Part shown: positions 40,783 through 47,182 of the stretch, in pieces
Layout of the letters: every line of letters begins with the position of its first letter
How positions within the stretch are numbered: position 1 is the stretch's first letter
Assembly (NCBI GenBank): GCA_934476085.1
Contig: CAKSNE010000016.1
Coordinates: 1 to 47,182, forward strand
DNA: 47,182 nt
Origin: an uncultured Eubacteriales bacterium
GTDB lineage: Bacteria > Bacillota > Clostridia > Oscillospirales > Acutalibacteraceae
Reading direction: 5' to 3'
The notes under the pieces: generated by a model
Database searches by the model: none
Told to the model about the DNA's origin: nothing
What the model saw: the letters and a program-made list of their open reading frames with translations, nothing else
Made by a program: the position numbers and the translations under genes

Positions 40783-41528
40783 TGAAAAACTATCCAACAC
40801 CTCATATTGATGCAAAACCTGAAGATTTTGCAAAAACTGTTTTAATGCCGGGCGATCCTTTGCGTTCAAAGTTCATTGCCGAAAACTTTTTAGAAAATGC
40901 AAAACTTGTTAATAATGTTCGTGGTATTCAAGGCTATACAGGCGAGTATAAAGGTAAAAAAGTCAGTGTTATGGCTAGCGGAATGGGTATGCCGTCAATC
41001 GGTATTTATTCTTATGAATTATTTAACTTTTTTGATGTAGATAATATAATTCGTGTTGGCTCTGCGGGCGGACTGAGCGAAAAAGTAAAAATTCGCGATA
41101 TTGTTATAGCACAAGGTGCTTGCACTAATTCATCTTATCCGCAGTCATTTGGAATTAACGGAACTATTGCACCGATTGCTGATTATAATTTGCTTGAAAC
41201 TTGTGTCAATGCTGCTAGAAAAATGAACTTAAAATTTGAAGTAGGCAACGTTTTATCTAGCGATGTTTTTTATAATGATGATGTAACATATTTGCAAAAA
41301 GAGCAACAAAGCAGTATGCAATTTGCTAAAATGGGTGCACTCGCTGTTGAGATGGAGGCGGCTGCATTGTATCTAAATGCGGCTAGGGCAAATAAACACG
41401 CTTTAGCACTTTTTACTGTTTCAGATCACTTGTTGACAGGCGAGGCGACTACTGCTATTGAGCGTCAAACTTCATTTACCGATATGATGAAATTGGCACT
41501 TGAAACTGCAATAGAACTTGAAAAATAA
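40782..41528 (+). CDS. deoD: Purine-nucleoside phosphorylase, DeoD type
   Basis: A hexameric NP-I family enzyme that phosphorolyses purine (deoxy)nucleosides to base and (deoxy)ribose 1-phosphate. The family motifs are VLMPGDPLRSKFIAENF, VMASGMGMPSIGIYSYELF, RVGSAGGL and VEMEAAALY. The length is 248 residues. It supplies substrate to deoB immediately downstream. Confidence 0.95.
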   Translation: MKNYPTPHIDAKPEDFAKTVLMPGDPLRSKFIAENFLENAKLVNNVRGIQGYTGEYKGKKVSVMASGMGMPSIGIYSYELFNFFDVDNIIRVGSAGGLSEKVKIRDIVIAQGACTNSSYPQSFGINGTIAPIADYNLLETCVNAARKMNLKFEVGNVLSSDVFYNDDVTYLQKEQQSSMQFAKMGALAVEMEAAALYLNAARANKHALALFTVSDHLLTGEATTAIERQTSFTDMMKLALETAIELEK

Positions 41529-41551
41529 CTTTTAAACGGAGCTGTTAAATA

Positions 41552-42715
41552 ATGAAAAGAGTATTTTTAATCGTTCTTGATAGCGTTGGCGTTGGTGAAG
41601 CACCCGATGCTGATAAATTTGGCGATGTTGGTGCTAATACTATGAAAAGTATTTCAAAGTCTGATAAATTCAATGTGCCTAATTTAATGAAATTAGGATT
41701 ATCTGAAATTGACGGATTATCGTATCTTGGTGAGAATAAAAACCATATAGGTGCAGTTGCAAAATTAACCGAAATGTCTATGGGTAAAGATACTACAATA
41801 GGGCATTGGGAAATCGGCGGTATTATTTCAAATAACCCATTGCCGACTTTTCCAAATGGATTTCCTAAAAGCGTTATTGATGAATTCTCAAAACAAACAG
41901 GCAGGGGAGTTCTTTGTAACAAGCCTTATTCCGGAACAGAAGTTATTAAAGATTACGGTGAAGAACACATTAAAACCGGTGATTTAATTGTTTATACATC
42001 GGCTGACAGTGTTTTTCAAATTGCGGCTCACGAAGATGTTGTGCCTGTTGAAAAATTATATGAATATTGCAAAATAGCAAGAAAAATATTAGTTGGTAAA
42101 AACGGTGTCGGCAGAGTTATTGCAAGACCGTTTATAGGTGAGTATCCGTTCACTCGTACATCTAATCGTCACGATTTTTCGCTTTTGCCGCCAAAGGATA
42201 CTATGTTAGACAAGATAAGTAAAAGCGGTTTAGATGTAATTTCTGTTGGTAAAATAAAAGATATTTTTGCCGGAAAAGGTATTACCGAATTTACTTTTAC
42301 TAAAAACAATCAAGACGGAATGGAAAAAACAGATGAAGTTTTAAAAAAAGATTTTAACGGACTATGTTTTGTAAATTTGGTTGATTTTGTTATGCTGTTC
42401 GGTCATAGAAGAAATGTTGACGGTTATGCAAATGCGTTGACTGAATTTGATAATTGGCTTGGTGGATTTATTGATAAAATGCATGATGACGATGTTTTGA
42501 TGATTACCGCCGACCATGGTTGTGACCCTGCGTTTTTAAAAACAACTGACCACACAAGAGAGTTTACGCCGTTAATTATTTATGGCAGGGGTATAAAGCC
42601 TGTTAATTTAGGCGTAAAACCTACTTTTTCTGTAATTGCGGCAACTGTTTGTGATTTATTAGGTGTAGATTATGAAACCGAAGGCAAAAGTTTAGCGGGA
42701 GATATTTTAAAATGA
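41552..42715 (+). CDS. deoB: Phosphopentomutase
   Basis: It interconverts (deoxy)ribose 1- and 5-phosphate. This alkaline phosphatase-superfamily enzyme has N-terminal LDSVGVGEAPDA, the DTTIGHWEI region with the activated Thr, and C-terminal ITADHGCDPAF followed by TDHTREFTPLI, which hold the manganese ligands. The 387-residue length is normal. It overlaps cdd by 4 bases (ATGA). Confidence 0.97.
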   Translation: MKRVFLIVLDSVGVGEAPDADKFGDVGANTMKSISKSDKFNVPNLMKLGLSEIDGLSYLGENKNHIGAVAKLTEMSMGKDTTIGHWEIGGIISNNPLPTFPNGFPKSVIDEFSKQTGRGVLCNKPYSGTEVIKDYGEEHIKTGDLIVYTSADSVFQIAAHEDVVPVEKLYEYCKIARKILVGKNGVGRVIARPFIGEYPFTRTSNRHDFSLLPPKDTMLDKISKSGLDVISVGKIKDIFAGKGITEFTFTKNNQDGMEKTDEVLKKDFNGLCFVNLVDFVMLFGHRRNVDGYANALTEFDNWLGGFIDKMHDDDVLMITADHGCDPAFLKTTDHTREFTPLIIYGRGIKPVNLGVKPTFSVIAATVCDLLGVDYETEGKSLAGDILK

Positions 42716-43107
42716 CTGATTTAGAACTTGTAAAAGAAGCGTTGATTGCCAGAAAAAAATCATATTCGCCATATTCTAAATTCAAGGTTGGTGCGGCACT
42801 TGAAGCAAAAAACGGTAATGTTTATTTAGGCACAAATATTGAAAATGCGTCATTTTCTGCAACAAACTGTGCTGAAAGAACTGCGTTTTATAATGCTATA
42901 ATAAATGGTGAAAAAGATTTTTTAAAAATTGCTGTCGTGGGCGGAAAAGGCGATGAAATAACCGATTTTTGTTTGCCTTGCGGTGTTTGCCGTCAGGTAA
43001 TGAGCGAGTTTTGCAATAAAGATTTTGAAATTATTTGTTTTAACGGCAAAGAAGTAAAAAAATTCAGTCTTGATGAGATTTTACCGTTTGGGTTTAATTT
43101 GGAGTAA
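42712..43107 (+). CDS. cdd: Cytidine deaminase
   Basis: It converts (deoxy)cytidine to (deoxy)uridine. The zinc site is Cys53 with catalytic Glu55 in TNCAERTAF, and Cys90/Cys93 in LPCGVCRQ. The 131-residue tetrameric form is typical of Gram-positive bacteria. It feeds deoxyuridine to the pyrimidine-nucleoside phosphorylase next door. Confidence 0.97.
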   Translation: MTDLELVKEALIARKKSYSPYSKFKVGAALEAKNGNVYLGTNIENASFSATNCAERTAFYNAIINGEKDFLKIAVVGGKGDEITDFCLPCGVCRQVMSEFCNKDFEIICFNGKEVKKFSLDEILPFGFNLE

Positions 43108-43112
43108 ATACT

Positions 43113-44417
43113 ATGAGAATGTATGATATTATCGAAAAAAAGCGTGACGGCGGTATTTTATCCGAAAAAGAAATTAATTTCTTTTTAAATGGATATGTCA
43201 GTGGTGAAATACCAGACTATCAAGTATCAGCACTTTTAATGGCAATTTTCTTAAAAAGTATGAATAAGCAAGAAACTGTTTTTCTTACAAAATCAATGCT
43301 TAATAGCGGAGATAAAGCTGATTTGTCTTGTTTTGGCGGAAAAGCGGTAGACAAACATTCAACAGGCGGTGTTGGCGATAAAACTACGCTTATAGTAGCC
43401 CCGATTGCGGCTGCACTTGGCTGTTTTGTTGCAAAAATGTCAGGCAGAGGACTTGGTCACACAGGCGGCACAGTTGATAAATTAGAATCTATAAGTGGTT
43501 ATAAGACCGCACTTTCGCCTGAAGAGTTTATTTCAATTGCTAAAAAAACAGGCATTAGCGTTGTCGGTCAAACAGGCAATTTTGCACCTGCTGACAAAAA
43601 GATTTATGCACTGCGAGATGTTACTGCGACTGTTGATAATATTTCACTTATTGCTTCAAGTATTATGAGTAAAAAAATAGCCGCCGGTGCTGATTCAATT
43701 GTCCTGGATGTAAAATGCGGCAGCGGTGCATTTATGAAAACCGTTGATGACGCTACAAAGTTAGCTGAATGTATGGTTGAAATCGGCGATATGTGTGGTA
43801 AAAATACTGCTGCACTTATCACCAATATGGACATTCCGCTAGGTCATAACATTGGAAATGCATTGGAAGTTAAAGAAGCGGTTGAAGTTTTGAAAAACAA
43901 CGGTCCTGATGATTTAAAGAAAATTTGCGTTGAGTTATCGGCATTAATGGCATCGCTTTGTTTTAAAAAAGATATTAATGAAACAAGAAAATCCGCTTTA
44001 AGCGTGCTTGAAGACGGCACGGCTTATAAAAAGTTTCTTGAATGGGTTTCGGCTCAAGGCGGAGATATAAGTTTGTTTAATAATTTAGATGAGTTTTGCA
44101 AGCCAAAATATTCGTATGAGATTATTAGTATTACTGACGGTTATATATCAAAAATGGATGCTGAAATGATAGGTAAATCATCAGTAATGCTTGGTGCGGG
44201 CAGAAATAAAAAAGAAGATAAAATTGATTTTTCAGCAGGAATTGTAATGAATAAAAAAACAGGGGATAGAGTTGAAAACGGAGATGTACTAGCAGTGCTT
44301 TATTCTTCAACTGTTACTGATTTTTCATCAGCTGAAAAATGTTATTTAAGTGCGTTAGAGTTTTCAAAAACAAATATAGAAACTAAACCGCTTATTATAA
44401 AAAGTGTATTTAAATAA
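43113..44417 (+). CDS. pdp: Pyrimidine-nucleoside phosphorylase
   Basis: It phosphorolyses thymidine, deoxyuridine and probably uridine. The phosphate-binding region is KHSTGGVGDKTTL, followed by KMSGRGLGHTGGTVDKLES. The C-terminal biotinyl-like domain is at about 345-434. At 434 residues it fits the Pyn/DeoA family. The Gram-positive enzyme is usually of the broader pyrimidine type; the deoA name is an alternative. Confidence 0.93.
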   Translation: MRMYDIIEKKRDGGILSEKEINFFLNGYVSGEIPDYQVSALLMAIFLKSMNKQETVFLTKSMLNSGDKADLSCFGGKAVDKHSTGGVGDKTTLIVAPIAAALGCFVAKMSGRGLGHTGGTVDKLESISGYKTALSPEEFISIAKKTGISVVGQTGNFAPADKKIYALRDVTATVDNISLIASSIMSKKIAAGADSIVLDVKCGSGAFMKTVDDATKLAECMVEIGDMCGKNTAALITNMDIPLGHNIGNALEVKEAVEVLKNNGPDDLKKICVELSALMASLCFKKDINETRKSALSVLEDGTAYKKFLEWVSAQGGDISLFNNLDEFCKPKYSYEIISITDGYISKMDAEMIGKSSVMLGAGRNKKEDKIDFSAGIVMNKKTGDRVENGDVLAVLYSSTVTDFSSAEKCYLSALEFSKTNIETKPLIIKSVFK

Positions 44418-44428
44418 CGGAGAGAAAA

Positions 44429-44956
44429 ATGTCTATAAGATTTGCAAATGCAGAAGACGCAGAAACGCTTTTAAAAATTTATGAGCAGTATATTGATACA
44501 CCGATAACTTTTGAATATAATTTGCCGAGTTTAAATGAATTTGAAAACAGAATTATTGATATTTCAAAAATTTATCCTTACCTGGTTTATGAAGTGGACA
44601 GTAGAATTGTCGGCTATGCTTATGCTCATAGAGACAGAGTTCGAAAAGCGTATGACTGGAATGTAGAAATTTCAATTTATGTTGACAATAATTATGTCGG
44701 CGGTGGTGTTGGTAAAGCGTTATACACCAGATTAATTGATTTACTTAAAAAACAGGGCATTAGAAATTTATATGCTTATATAACCTTGCCGAATGAAAAA
44801 AGCGAGGGAATACATAAAAAATTCGGCTTTGACAAAATAGGCACTTATCACAAAACAGGCTACAAAAACGGTAATTGGTACGATGTCGGCATTTTTGAAA
44901 AATGTATCGGTGATTTTGGTGTGCCGAGTGATATTATTCCGATTTCTGAAATATGA
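44429..44956 (+). CDS. GNAT-family N-acetyltransferase, phosphinothricin acetyltransferase-like
   Basis: A 175-residue GNAT protein. The acetyl-CoA motif A is VGGGVGKALYTRLIDLL, and the C-terminal part has HKKFGFDKIGTYHKTGYKNG. This matches the PAT/MddA subgroup that acetylates phosphinothricin or methionine sulfone-like amino acid analogues. The true substrate is unknown. It is 11 bp behind pdp and likely co-transcribed. Confidence 0.85.
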   Translation: MSIRFANAEDAETLLKIYEQYIDTPITFEYNLPSLNEFENRIIDISKIYPYLVYEVDSRIVGYAYAHRDRVRKAYDWNVEISIYVDNNYVGGGVGKALYTRLIDLLKKQGIRNLYAYITLPNEKSEGIHKKFGFDKIGTYHKTGYKNGNWYDVGIFEKCIGDFGVPSDIIPISEI

Positions 44957-45013
44957 ATTATTTAAAAATCTTTGCAAAAACTATTTTTGAATTTTGTTTC
45001 GGAGTTGTTTTTG

Positions 45014-45517
45014 TTGGTAGAAGTTCTTGTTTTAAATGAAAAAGGGTGCAGCTTTGGAATTGATATTTTTAAATTAATTTCAAATAAAGTATCTTGTCTT
45101 TATGTTTCAGAAAAAGTTATTAAGAAAATCGGTGTAAATCCTAAAATAGTAATTATTGAAAGCGAAAGCTTTAAAAAAATTGATACTAAAAGATATATAG
45201 TAGTGTTTGGAAAATCAAAAGGGTATTTTAATAAAAAATTATTAAATAATGCACATTCTGTTATTGTAGATGATAGAAGTTGTATTAAAAGCAAAAATAT
45301 AAACACTCAAATTTTAGTTTGCGGAATGTCAATGAATGATACAATTACTGTGTCAAGCAATACCCTTGAAAATGCTACCGTTAGCATAAATAAAAGTATA
45401 AAAGGGTTGTTTTCAAAAATTGAGCAAGAAGAAATATCTTTACCAAAAAATAAAAACAATTATGAATTGATGGCAGCAGGCGCAATTTTAATGCTAAGCG
45501 GCTATGATATAAGCTAG
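45014..45517 (+). CDS. Hypothetical protein, not recognised
   Basis: About 167 residues from TTG 45014 (CGGAG lies 9 bases upstream); TTG 45011 is an equal choice, and the region upstream to 44972 is open but lacks a ribosome-binding site. The protein alternates short beta strands and charged turns (SNKVSCLYVSEKVIKKIG, PKIVIIESESFKKI, RYIVVFGKSKGYF) and ends with ELMAAGAILMLSGYDIS, an Ala/Leu-rich helix. It has no signal peptide. A circularly organised Rossmann-like or nucleotide-hydrolase accessory fold is conceivable but not supported. It lies between the salvage operon and purA. Confidence 0.6.
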   Translation: MVEVLVLNEKGCSFGIDIFKLISNKVSCLYVSEKVIKKIGVNPKIVIIESESFKKIDTKRYIVVFGKSKGYFNKKLLNNAHSVIVDDRSCIKSKNINTQILVCGMSMNDTITVSSNTLENATVSINKSIKGLFSKIEQEEISLPKNKNNYELMAAGAILMLSGYDIS

Positions 45518-45556
45518 GCTTATGGCTAATAATAAAAACATTAACGCTATAAAGAC

Positions 45557-45585
45557 TTGACTATGTTTTTTTAATATATTATAAT
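45557..45585 (+). promoter_or_regulatory. Promoter of purA
   Basis: TTGACT (45557-45562) and a perfect TATAAT (45580-45585) are 17 bp apart. The purA ATG follows 38 bp later with AAAGGAAG. Confidence 0.85.
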
Positions 45586-45623
45586 TAAATTATCTTTTTA
45601 AATAAGAAAGGAAGTATATAATT

Positions 45624-46898
45624 ATGCTTACAGCAATTTCCGGTATCAACTGGGGCGATGAAGGTAAGGGCAGAATGGTTGACCTTCTTTCAGAAGATTA
45701 TGATATTGTTTGCCGTTATCAAGGCGGTAATAACGCAGGTCATACAGTTATTAATGACCTTGGCGAATTTATTTTAAATCTTTTGCCATCAGGTATTTTA
45801 AGAGAAGATGTTGTTAATGTAATGGGCAGCGGTATGGTTGTCGATATTGAACATTTATCAAAAGAAGTGGCTAAATTAAAGGCTGCCGGCGTTAAGATTT
45901 CTCCTGAAAATCTTAAAATCAGCAATCGTGCTATTATTACTTTACCATATCATGTAATGCAAGACTGCTTGGAAGAAGAACGTTTGGGCGATGCAAAATA
46001 CGGCTCAACAAGACGTGGTATTGCTCCTGTTTACGGTGATAAATACCTTAAAAAAGGCGTTAGAATGGGCGATTTGTTACATAAAGAATCTCTTAAAAAG
46101 AGATTAGAGGGAATTGTTGATTGGAAAAATCTCACTTTGACAGGTGTTTATAATGCAAAACCTGTTACTGCTGATGAAATTTTTAATTGGTTAGTTGAGT
46201 TTGGCGATCAGTTTATCCCTTATATTACTGATACAGGCATTTATCTTAACGAAGCACTTGAACAAGGCAAAAAAGTTATGTTTGAGGCTCAACTTGGTGC
46301 ATTAAGAGATATTGATTTTGGTATTTATCCATATACTTCATCTTCTCCTACAATTGCGGCTTATGGTCCAATAGGTGCAGGTATCCCGGGTAAACGCCTT
46401 GACCTTTCAATCGGTATTATGAAAGCATATTCAACTTGCGTTGGCGAAGGTCCTTTTACCGCTGAAATGTTTGGCGATGAAGCTGAAGAGCTTCGTAAAG
46501 CAGGCGGCGAATACGGTGCTGCAACAGGCAGACCTAGAAGAGTAGGTCCATTTGACGTTGTTGCATCAAAATACGGCGTTCAAATTCAAGGTGCTGATTG
46601 TCTTGCTATTACAAAAATGGATATTTTATCTTATCTTGATAAAATACCTGTTTGTGTTGCTTATGAAGTAAACGGCAAGAGAGTTGACTACTTCCCTTAT
46701 GGTGAAGAACTTGAAATTGCTAAACCAATTGTTGAGTATGTTGATGGTTGGAAATGCGATATTAATAAATGCAGAACTATTGAAGAACTTCCAAAGGCTG
46801 CTTATGATTATGTTAAATACATTGAAAAAGCAGTAGGTTGTCCTATTAAATATATTTCTGTCGGTGCTTCAAGAGAAGATTATATTGAAGTAAAATAA
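45624..46898 (+). CDS. purA: Adenylosuccinate synthase
   Basis: It joins IMP and aspartate using GTP, the first committed step to AMP. The GTP-binding and catalytic loop is GINWGDEGKGRMVDLL, with the catalytic Asp and the later His of NNAGHTV. Other motifs are GSTRRGIAPVYGDKY, TSSSPTIAAYGPIGAG and ATGRPRRVGPFD. The 424-residue length is normal. It stands alone, with its own promoter and terminator. Confidence 0.97.
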   Translation: MLTAISGINWGDEGKGRMVDLLSEDYDIVCRYQGGNNAGHTVINDLGEFILNLLPSGILREDVVNVMGSGMVVDIEHLSKEVAKLKAAGVKISPENLKISNRAIITLPYHVMQDCLEEERLGDAKYGSTRRGIAPVYGDKYLKKGVRMGDLLHKESLKKRLEGIVDWKNLTLTGVYNAKPVTADEIFNWLVEFGDQFIPYITDTGIYLNEALEQGKKVMFEAQLGALRDIDFGIYPYTSSSPTIAAYGPIGAGIPGKRLDLSIGIMKAYSTCVGEGPFTAEMFGDEAEELRKAGGEYGAATGRPRRVGPFDVVASKYGVQIQGADCLAITKMDILSYLDKIPVCVAYEVNGKRVDYFPYGEELEIAKPIVEYVDGWKCDINKCRTIEELPKAAYDYVKYIEKAVGCPIKYISVGASREDYIEVK

Positions 46899-46903
46899 TA
46901 TAA

Positions 46904-46950
46904 AAATAAAGCTTCCTATGGTGTTTTAACTGCCATAGGAAGCTTTATTT
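46904..46950 (+). terminator. Rho-independent terminator after purA
   Basis: A perfect 18-bp stem pairs 46904-46921 with 46933-46950 around an 11-base loop. The T-rich stretch is inside the 3' arm and is followed by A residues, so the hairpin can work in both directions. Confidence 0.85.
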
Positions 46951-46983
46951 AAAAAAATTCTTCTTATATTTGTAAAAAAGTAC

Positions 46984-47013
46984 TTGACACGAACTTTGTA
47001 TATATGGTATAAT
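46984..47013 (+). promoter_or_regulatory. Promoter of tRNA-Gly
   Basis: TTGACA (46984-46989) and TATAAT (47008-47013) are consensus hexamers with an 18-bp spacer, ending 24 bp before the tRNA. Confidence 0.85.
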
Positions 47014-47037
47014 CTTTCTTGTTGAAAAAAAGAATTT

Positions 47038-47111
47038 GCAGGTGTAGTTCAATGGTAGAATGTCAGCCTTCCAAGCTGAACACGTGGGTTCGATTCCCAT
47101 CACCTGCTCCA
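47038..47111 (+). tRNA. tRNA-Gly (anticodon TCC)
   Basis: The acceptor GCAGGTG (47038-47044) pairs with CACCTGC (47101-47107), discriminator T, CCA encoded. The anticodon stem TCAGC/GCTGA closes CTTCCAA with anticodon TCC, reading GGA and GGG. The D-loop has GTTCAATGGTAGAAT and the T-loop GGGTTCGATTCCC. Confidence 0.96.
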
Positions 47112-47122
47112 TAAGATAAAAT

Positions 47123-47140
47123 CGTCGCACCAATGTGACG
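47123..47140 (+). other. Small hairpin downstream of tRNA-Gly
   Basis: CGTCGCA and TGTGACG form a 7-bp stem (one G-U pair) around CCAA. No T-run follows, so it is not a terminator by itself. Its function is unknown; it may be part of a larger structure cut by the window end. Confidence 0.5.
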
Positions 47141-47152
47141 TTAATGATTAAG

Positions 47153-47177
47153 TCAACTAGAAATAGTTGATTTTTTT
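47153..47177 (+). terminator. Rho-independent terminator after tRNA-Gly
   Basis: TCAACTA and TAGTTGA pair around a GAAA tetraloop, followed by seven T residues. Confidence 0.85.
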
Positions 47178-47182
47178 GTGCG

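Noticed and set aside
41545..41922. 125-residue open frame on the minus strand
   Set aside because: Antisense to deoB with no recognisable domain or start site.
45509..45523. ATAAGC-TAG-GCTTAT palindrome at the stop of the unknown gene
   Set aside because: Only a 6-bp AT-rich stem with a 3-base loop and no T-run, so not a credible terminator.
46945..47133. 62-residue frame on the minus strand over tRNA-Gly
   Set aside because: It runs through a clear tRNA and a terminator arm. Translation of an antisense tRNA region often resembles annotated junk proteins (QVMGIEPTCSAWKADILP).

Overview
The window is AT-rich DNA (roughly one third G+C by eye) with Gram-positive-type promoters (TTGACA/TATAAT spaced 17-18 bp), strong GGAGG ribosome-binding sites, many TTG start codons, a T-box leader, and surface-protein linkers made of threonine runs. 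Together with the ruvCAB, ecfA1A2T-truA and dxs-tlyA-nadK-argR-recN clusters and a SpoIVFA/SpoIVFB-like pair, this suggests a Clostridia genome, most likely a gut Oscillospirales/Ruminococcaceae-type organism. The lineage is an inference; no marker gene settles it.

Left end, minus strand (1-5019): an L-rhamnose regulon. An AraC-type regulator lies upstream of rhaB (kinase), rhaA (isomerase), rhaD (aldolase) and the start of a large glycoside hydrolase resembling the GH106 alpha-L-rhamnosidase family. A two-copy direct repeat with an exact 21-bp period sits just upstream of the rhaB promoter and is a good candidate operator. Next on the minus strand (5126-9617) is an MMPL/RND-type exporter with an exported, heptad-glycine-repeat partner and a 96-100 residue protein of unknown function. 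A TetR-type regulator is divergently transcribed from them (9808-10386).

Centre, plus strand (10535-23236): a long collinear housekeeping run. It holds ruvC-ruvA-ruvB, glmM, an rRNA-methyltransferase-like gene, ecfA1-ecfA2-ecfT, truA, a DUF5711-like membrane protein, a CvpA-family protein, pgsA and a ClpE/ClpC-type unfoldase whose N-terminus is a four-cysteine zinc ribbon. It ends at a long nested hairpin terminator. After it comes the most unusual gene of the window (23439-28556): a 1705-residue exported multidomain protein. It has five related beta-rich modules joined by poly-Thr linkers, two cohesin-like domains, a fibronectin III domain and a lysine-rich C-terminal module. One of the five modules appears to be split by an inserted carbohydrate-binding-like domain.

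Right part, plus strand (28795-46898): dxs-tlyA-nadK-argR-recN, then a tyrosine T-box leader with tyrS, then a membrane-anchored M23 peptidase followed by an M50 site-2 protease, arranged like spoIVFA-spoIVFB. A minus-strand tRNA-Arg(CCG) follows. Then come a TIGR01212-type radical SAM gene and a probable operon for deoxynucleoside salvage (HAD phosphatase, EamA transporter, deoC, deoD, deoB, cdd, pyrimidine-nucleoside phosphorylase, GNAT acetyltransferase, and an unrecognised protein). purA and tRNA-Gly(TCC) close the window. No CRISPR array, IS element, prophage gene or rRNA was seen. Nothing here amounts to a clear new defence or mobile system; the scaffoldin-like protein and the RND-associated cluster are the best leads.
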